From an uncultured Campylobacter sp. (lineage in GTDB: Bacteria > Campylobacterota > Campylobacteria > Campylobacterales > Campylobacteraceae), in NCBI RefSeq assembly GCF_905371695.1, contig NZ_CAJPMA010000015.1, positions 1-23,794 on the forward strand: DNA of 23,794 nucleotides, read 5' to 3'. Shown piece by piece: positions 15,803 to 22,687 of the stretch. The first letter of the stretch is position 1, and the number at the start of each line of letters is the position of its first letter. The translations under genes were made by a program, and so were the position numbers. The notes under the pieces were generated by a model. The model was not told the origin of the DNA. It saw only the letters and a list, made by a program, of their open reading frames with translations, and did not search any database.

Positions 15803-16773
15803 CGGCGAAAAGTGCGGCGACTAGGCCGAATTTTAAACTAAGATTGCTGATTTTAGCGGGCTTGGCGCTGGCTTTTTCGGCGGCGTTTTTGTTTTACGGG
15901 TTAAATTTTAAAATTTTCGACTACGCGATGAGCCTGCGACTGCCAAAGCTCGCCGCGATTTTGCTTACGGCTTATTGCATCGGGGCTGCGACGATGGTTT
16001 TTCAGACGATCATAAACAACACTATCGTTACGCCCTGCTTGCTGGGGATGAACTCGCTTTATTTGCTTATCCATACTTCGGTGGTGTTCTTTCTAGGCTC
16101 GACGAGCTTTTTTGCGGCAAACAAATACGCGAGTTTTTTTACCGATCTTGGCATTATGGCGAGCCTTGCGACGGTGCTTTACGGCTATCTTTTTAAAGTA
16201 ACTAAATACAACGTGCTTTACGTGCTTTTGATGGGAACGGTGATGGCGACCCTTTTCCTCTCGATACAAAGCACGATGGTGAGGATGATGGATCCAAACG
16301 AATACGACGCTTTGCTAGCCAAGCTCGTAGCTAGCTTTAACAACGTAAATTCGGACATCTTGCTTATCGCGGCGGTATTCGTCGCGGCCTTGACGCTGTT
16401 TTATCGCAAGGAGATCGAGATTTTGGACGTGATCGCGCTAGGTAGGCAGCAGGCGATAAATTTAGGCGTGGATTACGACCGCGCCATCTCGCGATTGCTA
16501 CTTGGCGTCGTGCTTTTCATTGCAGTGGCGACGGCGTTAGTGGGGCCCATATCGTTTCTGGGGCTTATCATCGCAAACGTCGCCAGACAGCTTTTTAAAA
16601 CCTATCGCCATGTCTATCTTACGCTAGCTTCGGCGCTCGTGGGGATGATAGCGCTCGTTTGCGGGCAGTTCATCGTAGAGCGCATATTTACCCTAGCGAT
16701 CCCCATATCGGTGTTCGTCAATATCGCCGGCGGGCTATATTTCCTATATCTACTACTAAAAGACTCAAGATGA
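15799..16773 (+). CDS. ceuC: CeuC-type ferric-siderophore ABC permease (FecCD family)
   Basis: 324 residues from ATG 15799, with AAGGAG upstream; overlaps the broken ceuB by 4 bp. About 9-10 membrane segments. FecCD signatures: LRLPKLAAILLTAYCIGAATMVFQ (about 42-65), IALGRQQAINLGVDYDRA (the coupling region to the ATPase, about 213-230) and TALVGPISFLGLIIANVARQL (about 246-266). Full length with no lesions, unlike its partner. It ends in an ATGA overlap with the ATPase gene. By similarity in order and family it corresponds to ceuC of C. jejuni. Confidence 0.87.
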   Translation: MTAKSAATRPNFKLRLLILAGLALAFSAAFLFYGLNFKIFDYAMSLRLPKLAAILLTAYCIGAATMVFQTIINNTIVTPCLLGMNSLYLLIHTSVVFFLGSTSFFAANKYASFFTDLGIMASLATVLYGYLFKVTKYNVLYVLLMGTVMATLFLSIQSTMVRMMDPNEYDALLAKLVASFNNVNSDILLIAAVFVAALTLFYRKEIEILDVIALGRQQAINLGVDYDRAISRLLLGVVLFIAVATALVGPISFLGLIIANVARQLFKTYRHVYLTLASALVGMIALVCGQFIVERIFTLAIPISVFVNIAGGLYFLYLLLKDSR

Positions 16774-17525
16774 TAATCAAAAATTTAAGCAAATTTTACG
16801 GCGACGCTAAGGTTGTCGATAACGTGAGCTTTGAGATACCCCGAGGCAAGATCACTTCGCTGATCGGGCCAAACGGCGCAGGCAAATCGACCGTCATGCA
16901 TATGATCTCGCGGCTAATCAAAAAAGACGGCGGCGAGGTCGAGTTTATGGGTAAAGACCTAACCAAGTGGAACAACAAAGAGCTAGCCAAACACCTAGCC
17001 ATCCTCACGCAAAGCAACCAGCTAAATATGAAACTAACCGTTAGAGAGCTCGTAAATTTCGGGCGTTTTCCGTATAGCGGCAGCCGTTTAAACGACGAGG
17101 ACGAGCGTATCGTGGATGATGCGATGGCAAAAATGGAGCTGAGGGAATTTTCCGAGCGGTATCTCGACGAGCTAAGCGGCGGGCAGAGGCAAAGGGCATT
17201 TATTGCGATGATTATTGCACAAGATACGGAGTTTGTGCTGCTTGATGAGCCGACGAATAACCTAGACATCTATCACTCGGTTTCGATGATGAAAAATATC
17301 AAATTTCTCTCGCACGAGCTAGGAAAAACGATAGTGGTCGTGCTGCACGAGCTAAATTTAGCCGCGTTTTACTCGGACTTCATCTGCGCGTTTAAAGGCG
17401 GGCGGATAGTGAAATTCGGCTCAGTGGACGAGGTAATGGCGCGGGAAAATTTAAAGGAAATTTACAACGTGGATTTTGAAATCCTGCGCATAAAAGACAA
17501 GCCGCTAAGCATTTGCTACGAATAA
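16770..17525 (+). CDS. ceuD: CeuD-type ferric-siderophore ABC transporter ATPase
   Basis: 251 residues from ATG 16770, coupled to ceuC by ATGA. A longer frame back to 16659 lies within ceuC and was rejected. Walker A is GPNGAGKST (33-41), the Q-loop lies near Gln81, the signature is LSGGQRQR (135-142), Walker B is FVLLDEPTNNLD (155-166) and the switch His is about 193 (VLHELN). It belongs to the FepC/FhuC class that drives iron-chelate import through a FecCD pair. Intact, although ceuB before it and ceuE after it are broken. Confidence 0.92.
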   Translation: MIIKNLSKFYGDAKVVDNVSFEIPRGKITSLIGPNGAGKSTVMHMISRLIKKDGGEVEFMGKDLTKWNNKELAKHLAILTQSNQLNMKLTVRELVNFGRFPYSGSRLNDEDERIVDDAMAKMELREFSERYLDELSGGQRQRAFIAMIIAQDTEFVLLDEPTNNLDIYHSVSMMKNIKFLSHELGKTIVVVLHELNLAAFYSDFICAFKGGRIVKFGSVDEVMARENLKEIYNVDFEILRIKDKPLSICYE

Positions 17526-17546
17526 ACCAAAGTTAAAGGAGAAAAG

Positions 17547-18460
17547 ATGAAGAAGATTTTAGCCGCCGCTATACTCGGCCTAGCTTTCGCCGCGAACGCC
17601 GCGAATATCGAAATAGAAGGGCTAAACGCCAAAAAGAGCATGTCAAGGTATCCGTCCCGCTCGCGCCTAAACGCGTCGCCGTAGCTGATCTGGCCGCGCT
17701 CGATACGATAGACGCGCTGGGCTTTGGTTCTAGCGTCGCCGCGATCCCGAAGGCCCAAAAAATCGACTATCTGATGAAATATACGGATGATGCCAAGATC
17801 GTAAATATCGGCACCGCAAAGGAGCTGGATATGGAAAAGCTGGTGGAATCTCAGCCCGACGTGATCTTTATCGGAGCGCGTATGCAGGAGCGATACGACG
17901 AGCTTAGCAAGATCGCTCCGGTGGTGTATTTGGAAGTTGATTACGAAAAAGGCTCGTTTGAAAGTATAAAGAAAAATATCGCGACCATTGCTAAAATTTA
18001 CGGCGTGGATCACAAAGCCGACGCCGCGATCAAGGGTTACGAGCAGAGGCTAGCCGCGATCAAGGCTAAGACCGCGGGCAAAAGCGCCGTGATCGGACTG
18101 GTAACTAGCTCGAGCCTGCACACTCTGGGCAACAACAAACGCTGCGCGCTCATCACCACGGATGCGGGCTTTCATAACCTCGCAAAAGACGTAGCCTCTA
18201 TGCACGGCAACGAATCAAGCTTAGAGCTGCTAGTCAAGCTTGATCCAGAGTATATTTTCATCCTAGACCGCGACAGCGCGATCTCAAAGCCCGGCGCCAA
18301 GCTCGCCGAGCAGGTGATGGATAACGAGCTAGTCAAAAAGACCGCCGCATTTAAAAACGGCAAAATTTTCTACCTGACGCCTGCGCCGTGGTATCTGAGC
18401 GAAGGCGGCATAACTGCGACGGATATAATGCTAAGCGATATCGAAAAGGCTTTGAAATAA
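17547..18460 (+). pseudogene. ceuE: CeuE-type periplasmic siderophore-binding protein, frameshifted near the N-terminus
   Basis: ATG 17547 has AAAGGAG upstream, 21 bp after ceuD. It encodes a Sec signal peptide (KKILAAAILGLAFAANA) without a lipobox Cys, then NIEIEGLNAKK, and meets a stop after 45 codons. One base lost, or a -1 slip, at the A5 run 17631-17635 gives EHVKVSVPLAPKRVAV and stays open to 18460. The rest is a clear class III binding protein: KRVAVADLAALDTIDALGFG, PDVIFIGARM, FILDRDSA. His of MHGNESS (codon 18203) and Tyr of PWYLSEGG (codon 18392) match the iron-siderophore ligands His227 and Tyr288 of C. jejuni CeuE. Apart from the shift it looks functional, so a sequencing error or slippage is as likely as true loss. 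Confidence 0.85.
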
Positions 18461-18999
18461 ATTATCGGTTGGCGTCTGACGCGCGCCGACTAAATTTTAA
18501 CCGCTGGCTTGCGCGGGCGGTTAAATTCGTTTATGCGCGAGGCATAAATTCGGCTTGTTTTGCTAAAACAACGAGAGAGTGAGGCGAATTTGCCGCTATT
18601 CTTGATTGGTTTTGCTTTGTTTGCGCTTGGTTTTGTGTGTCAAATTTGCTTTGGCCTGCTTCTTTGTGTCGCGAGCCGAATTTACTATGTTTGGATTCAA
18701 TGTCGCGCGTAAAATTTAGCCCACATAAAATCGCGGTTGCGCAAGCTAAATTTAACGCAAAAATACGAGTTTTGTCGCCCTTTTTCAAAATTCAAATGCG
18801 CCCGATGCACCCGACATAGACGATTTTAGCACATATTTTACTTGCGAATTTGCATGATTGCGCTCAAAGAAGCCAGAGCATAAAACTCCCCCAAATTTCG
18901 TTAAAATATCGCCGTAAAGTTCCCCGTTTGTAAATTAAGCGTTATCCCCTACGGGCAAAATTTTGAGGCTTCGCAGGCTTAAAAAATTTGGTTAAAATT
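18461..18999. other. Intergenic region between ceuE and the namA-like gene
   Basis: 539 bp, apart from the hairpin at its left end. Short open frames on both strands (minus 18531-18788, 85 codons; plus 18637-18819, 60 codons) overlap each other. They show no family motif, signal peptide or ribosome-binding site. No RNA gene was recognised. At its right edge an AT-rich dyad near 18990-19005, followed on the minus strand by a T-run (18981-18986), might end the namA-like transcript. Confidence 0.45.
18468..18490 (+). terminator. Possible weak terminator after ceuE
   Basis: GTTGGCG/CGCCGAC arms (7 bp with one G-T pair) start 8 nt after the ceuE stop, followed by TAAATTTTAA rather than a clean T-run. 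Confidence 0.4.
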
Positions 19000-20025
19000 T
19001 TACCCAAACGCCCTTTTATACGAGTTTTCTATTAGCTCGCAGCATCCTAGTTCGCTCATCGCAGCTTGCGCGAAATTTGGATTTCGTAGCAGCTCTCTAC
19101 CGTAAGCCACCGCGTCGCAAACGCCGCCTAGCAGTAGCGCCTCGCCCTCGGACGCCTTTGTTATGAGCCCGACCGCGATCACCGGGATGCCGACTGCCTG
19201 CTTTACGGCCTTGGCATAGTCCGCTTGATAAAGCGGAGTAAACGCCGGAGCGCTATCCGTGCGCTCAAAAAATCCGCCCGCCGAGACATGGATAAACGCT
19301 GCGCCCAAGAGCTCGAGCTCCTTTGCTAGCCGCACGCTATCTTCTAGGCTCCAGTCGCCCTTTACCCAGCTTTGCGCACTTATGCGCACGCCGACGGGGA
19401 TTTGTACCGCGGCTTTTATTTCGGTTAAAATTTCTTTTAAAAATCTCGTGCGATTTTCGAAGCTCCCGCCGTATTCGTCGTCTCTCAGGTTGATCCCCGG
19501 CGATAGAAATTCGCTGATGAGATAACCGTGCGCGGCGTGGATCTCGATCGCGGCGTATCCTGCGCGCTGGGCTCTAACCGCGGCCTGGGCGAAAGCTTGC
19601 TTAACCAAGACGATGTCCTCTACGCTCATTTGTTTCGGCGTTTTGTAGCTCTCGCTAAATTTCAGAGCGCTAGGCGCGATCAACCCCTCGCACTCGCTTT
19701 TTCTACCGGCATGCGCGAGCTGGACGGCCATAGAGGCGCCGTATTTGACGCACTCTTTGACGAGTTTGGCATGCGCCTCTAGCTGCTCGTCGTTCCACAG
19801 CCCCAGATCGCGACTCGTGATCCTGCCTCTAGGCTCAACCGCCGTAGCCTCGACGATGATGAGCCCGACGCCTCCTAGCGCTCGTGCGGCGTAGTGCAGG
19901 CGGTGAAAGCACCTAGGTAGGCCGTTTTCGTTCTTGGCCTTATACATGCACATCGGCGGCATGACGACGCGGTTTTTGATCTCTAGATCGCCGATTTTTA
20001 GCGGCGAGAAAAGCAAGCTTTGCAT
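19000..20025 (-). CDS. namA: NADH:flavin oxidoreductase, old yellow enzyme family (YqjM/NamA-like)
   Basis: 341 residues from ATG 20025. TIM-barrel FMN enzyme. MPPMCMY (22-28) places Cys26 and Tyr28 where the YqjM subclass has its redox-tuning Cys and substrate Tyr. EIHAAHGYLISEFLSP (161-176) holds the His163/His166 substrate pair and Tyr168. VQLAHAGRKS (101-110) and the late FMN-phosphate segment VAVGLIT...AVAYGRELL complete the fold. It reduces activated C=C bonds of unsaturated aldehydes, ketones or nitro-compounds using NAD(P)H; the physiological substrate is unknown. Cytoplasmic. The ribosome-binding site is weak (TTTGAAG). A possible -10 (TAAAAT, minus, 20055-20060) precedes it. Probably monocistronic. 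Confidence 0.88.
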   Translation of the reverse strand: MQSLLFSPLKIGDLEIKNRVVMPPMCMYKAKNENGLPRCFHRLHYAARALGGVGLIIVEATAVEPRGRITSRDLGLWNDEQLEAHAKLVKECVKYGASMAVQLAHAGRKSECEGLIAPSALKFSESYKTPKQMSVEDIVLVKQAFAQAAVRAQRAGYAAIEIHAAHGYLISEFLSPGINLRDDEYGGSFENRTRFLKEILTEIKAAVQIPVGVRISAQSWVKGDWSLEDSVRLAKELELLGAAFIHVSAGGFFERTDSAPAFTPLYQADYAKAVKQAVGIPVIAVGLITKASEGEALLLGGVCDAVAYGRELLRNPNFAQAAMSELGCCELIENSYKRAFG

Positions 20026-20203
20026 AAAAAATACTTCAAAAATTATTTACGGTTATTTTAGGATATTTGTTTAAATTTATTAACTCGCGCGGCAAATTTT
20101 AGCGACCGCCTGCGAGCGGACGAGATTGTAAGGGCTAAAGCGTAAATCAACCATAAAGACGCGTGCGGTAACAGCCTATGTTAGCTTCCGCCAAATTTTA
20201 AAT

Positions 20204-20802
20204 TTACTCGCCGCCGTTAAAAATAGAAGCAAAATACCCATCTATATTAACGTCATCTTTTTTCATATCTTGTAGTCTTAGCATTACGTCGGCATCTTGC
20301 CAAAATATCGGCGGCAGCGCAAACATCACCTTGCAAAAGCTAAAATTTCTCACATCCTCGTGCTATCCATCTCAGCGGTAAAGCTCGTAAAATTTAGATA
20401 TATCGCCGTAAAGCGCCCAGTATAAAAACTGCGAGTAGCCAAGCTACGTATCTTCCCATTTGCCGCTATCTGGCGCATAGTAAAAGACGTTGCCCGCTTT
20501 GCCACCGAAAGCGCCGCCGTTTATCGCGAAAAATCCACCCAAAACATCGTCTGCCGCGAGCAAATAGCCAGGCATCTGCCCTGCTTTGCTAAAGCTCTTG
20601 CCAAGGTTAAAATCGTAAATTCCGCGCTTCATCCGCTCGCATCCAAAGCCAAGCACGCGTAGCCAATTGCTGTCTATCGCAATGCCGCTGCTCCCATGGG
20701 CGACCGAGTGGCTACTTGAAGTCCCAAAAGCTCGCTTTGCCGCTCTTCGACCAGCTCCCAGCCCGGCTCATTTGTATCCATGAGCCACTCTAAAGCTCTC
20801 AT
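20204..20802 (-). pseudogene. Decayed DUF2625-family gene
   Basis: From ATG 20802 the first frame reads MRALEWLMDTNEPGWELVEE and LQVATRSPMG, like the DUF2625 N-terminus. A deletion/frameshift near 20695-20700 moves to another frame with SSGIAIDSNWLRVLGFG and LLAADDVLGGFFAINGGAFG, then GNVFYYAPDSGKWEDT, the family core. Stops follow in that frame at 20444-20446 (TAG), 20372-20374 (TGA) and 20363-20365 (TAG). The two later ones sit where the family has Trp (R-W-D-G-W), so each is one base from TGG. The remnant stays readable to TAA at 20204. The N-terminal half is also shorter than the usual ~215-residue protein. The function of the family is unknown to me. Confidence 0.82.
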
Positions 20803-20845
20803 TACGAGTTCTTGCGATAAAATTTGATTAAATTTAAAAGAAGAT

Positions 20846-20867
20846 TTTGGCGAGTAGCCTCGCCAAA
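20846..20867 (-). terminator. Intrinsic terminator after fabI
   Basis: 9-bp perfect stem TTTGGCGAG/CTCGCCAAA with a 4-nt loop, 15 nt after the fabI stop. It is followed on the minus strand by ATCTTCTTTT. Confidence 0.75.
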
Positions 20868-20881
20868 TTTATGTCAGTAGG

Positions 20882-21700
20882 TTATTTTGCGTCCCAGGCT
20901 AAAATCGTGTTACCCTCGGCGTCGGTAGCCACGTCGCCCATGCCCATGATGTTGTAGCCGCAGTCTACGTAGTGCACCTCGCCGGTCACGCCGCTAGCAA
21001 GGTCGCTGAGTAGATACATCGCGCTTTTGCCGACGTCTTGCGTCGTGACGTTGCGTTTTAGCGGGCTATTTACCTCGTTGTAGCGTAAAATCATCCTAAA
21101 ATCGCCGATACCGCTTGCCGCAAGCGTTTTGATAGGGCCAGCGCTTATAGCGTTTACGCGGATACCGCGCGCGCCAAGATCGTGAGCGAGGTAACGCACG
21201 GAGCTTTCAAGCGCTGCTTTTGCGACGCCCATAACGTTATAGTGAGGCACGAATTTTGGTCCGCCAAGATATGTAAGAGTTAGCACCGAGCCGCCCTCTT
21301 TTAGTACCGGAAGTACTGCGCGCGTGAGGCTTAGCAGTGAATAAACGCTCGTGCCCATCGCGATGTCAAAGGCTTCTTTGCTCGTATTTACGAACTCGCC
21401 CTCTAGCGCTTCTTTTGGCGCATAGGCCACGGCATGCACGACGAAATCAATCTCGCCCAGATCCGCTTTGATACGATCCGCAAGACCGTCCAAGTGAGCT
21501 GGGTTGTTTACGTCAAGCTCATAGACGAATTTGCTCCCAAACTCCTCCGCGATCGGCTCTACGCGTTTTTTCAGCGCGTCGTTAAGGTAGGTAAACGCCA
21601 TCTGCGCACCCTGCTCGTGACAAGCTTCGGCGATGCCGTAAGCGATAGATTTGGCGTTAGCGACGCCGACGATGAGGCCTTTTTTGCCTTTTAAAATCAT
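20882..21700 (-). CDS. fabI: Enoyl-[acyl-carrier-protein] reductase (NADH)
   Basis: 272 residues from ATG 21700, with AAGGAG upstream. It catalyses the last step of each fatty-acid elongation round in the cytoplasm. Short-chain dehydrogenase fold: NADH site GLIVGVANAKSIAYGIA (8-24), HAVAYAPKEAL (89-99), TLTYLGGPKFVPHYNVMGVAK (141-161) with Tyr144, Tyr154 and Lys161 (YX6K), and SAGPIKTLAASGI. Length is normal (about 260-275). In C. jejuni fabI follows gapA-pgk-tpiA, and the same order is kept here. However, 306 bp with a repeat pair separate it from tpiA, so it may have its own promoter. Confidence 0.95.
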   Translation of the reverse strand: MILKGKKGLIVGVANAKSIAYGIAEACHEQGAQMAFTYLNDALKKRVEPIAEEFGSKFVYELDVNNPAHLDGLADRIKADLGEIDFVVHAVAYAPKEALEGEFVNTSKEAFDIAMGTSVYSLLSLTRAVLPVLKEGGSVLTLTYLGGPKFVPHYNVMGVAKAALESSVRYLAHDLGARGIRVNAISAGPIKTLAASGIGDFRMILRYNEVNSPLKRNVTTQDVGKSAMYLLSDLASGVTGEVHYVDCGYNIMGMGDVATDAEGNTILAWDAK

Positions 21701-22006
21701 TATTTCTCCTTTAAAATTTGCTTGGCTTTTAAGCGTCTTTGAATGAGTTTTGATTTTGCTCCCTGCGACAGGCTACATGCCTAGTCTTGGCCGCAAAATC
21801 TGCAACAACATTTAAATCCATCTTAAAATCCTTCGCAATTTGACTTAAAATTTTGCAATCCAAATTTAATAAAATGTCAAATTCTAAACATAAATCGACA
21901 AGCGGAAATATCGCTAGGCGGATTTAAATGTTTCGAAGTAAATTTCGTCCCGAGACTAGGCATGTAGCCTGTCGTAGGGCGAAATTTACAAAATCATTTA
22001 AAGACG
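21701..22006. other. Intergenic region between fabI and tpiA with paired inverted repeats
   Basis: 306 bp. It holds a head-to-head repeat pair (21733-21790 and 21950-22007) around a 159-bp AT-rich centre, described separately. A possible fabI -35 (minus TTGACA, 21875-21880) is visible without a good -10. Short frames in the two repeat copies, on opposite strands, encode related peptides (see findings). No known gene. Confidence 0.6.
21733..21790 (-). repeat. REPIN-like repeat, copy A
   Basis: Read on the minus strand from 21790, the first 30 nt match copy B (plus, from 21950) with two mismatches. The next 28 nt match more loosely without gaps. The core GACTAGGCATGTAGCCTGTC is itself an imperfect palindrome (7-bp stem with one bulged base, 5-nt loop). 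Confidence 0.8.
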
Positions 22007-22007
22007 T
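21950..22007 (+). repeat. REPIN-like repeat, copy B
   Basis: Inverted partner of copy A, 159 bp away; about 47 of 58 positions agree. Its end touches the tpiA stop codon. Two inverted copies of a small hairpin unit in intergenic DNA is the layout of REP doublets (REPIN/BIME). Confidence 0.8.
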
Positions 22008-22687
22008 CAGCGAGATGACGCGCTAATAAGTTCCAAGAAACCAGAGGCGTCCCAGCTCGCCGTACCTACTAACACTCCATCACAGCTTGCAATTCCCGCT
22101 ATCCCGCCGATATTTGCGACATTTACGCTGCCGCCGTAAAGCAGCGGCGCGCTCGTCTGCTCGCGGATGAAATTTAAAACTCCTTCAATCTGCTCCGCAT
22201 TCGCGCTCTTGCCCATACCTATCGCCCACACGGGCTCGTAGGCAATCAGCAGCCGCTCGTAGCCAAGGTCGATATTTTTTAGCTGCTTAGCCAAAAACTC
22301 CTTCGTGTCGCCAGCTTCGTTTACGCTCAAATTTTCGCCGATGCAGTAGACGATCTGCCAGCCCGCCTTTACGGCAAAGTCGAATTTAGCTCGTAAAAGC
22401 TCCCCGCTCTCGCCTAGCTCGCGCCGTTCGGAGTGCCCGATCAGCACGCTTTTTACGCCAAACTCGTCCAGCATCGCCTTGCCGATCTCACCGGTGTGAG
22501 CGCCGCTTTCGCACGGGTAGAAATTTTGCGCGCCGAGTTTAAATTTATGAGCCGCAAGATCAAGCGCGCTAAACGGAGGAAATACCGTCACGTCGTCGTT
22601 TGCGCTTAAATTTGCGTCTAAAATTTCAGCGTATTTAGCAAAGCTTGCTCTCGTATGGTTGCACTTTAAATTTGCTAAAAACCTCAC
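22007..22687 (-). CDS. tpiA: Triosephosphate isomerase
   Basis: 226 residues from GTG 22687; the start overlaps the pgk stop (GTGA), so the genes are translationally coupled. It interconverts dihydroxyacetone phosphate and glyceraldehyde 3-phosphate. Catalytic residues visible: Lys8 in ANLKCN, His85 in IGHSERR (83-89) and Glu151 in AYEPVWAIG (149-157), plus phosphate loop YGGSV and GVLVGTASW near the end. It is shorter than the usual ~250, as is typical for Campylobacter TpiA. The C-terminus abuts repeat copy B. Confidence 0.95.
   Translation of the reverse strand: MRFLANLKCNHTRASFAKYAEILDANLSANDDVTVFPPFSALDLAAHKFKLGAQNFYPCESGAHTGEIGKAMLDEFGVKSVLIGHSERRELGESGELLRAKFDFAVKAGWQIVYCIGENLSVNEAGDTKEFLAKQLKNIDLGYERLLIAYEPVWAIGMGKSANAEQIEGVLNFIREQTSAPLLYGGSVNVANIGGIAGIASCDGVLVGTASWDASGFLELISASSR

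Noticed and set aside
18531..18788. 85-codon minus-strand frame
   Set aside because: No ribosome-binding site, no family motif, and overlapped by an equally plausible plus-strand frame. Treated as non-coding.
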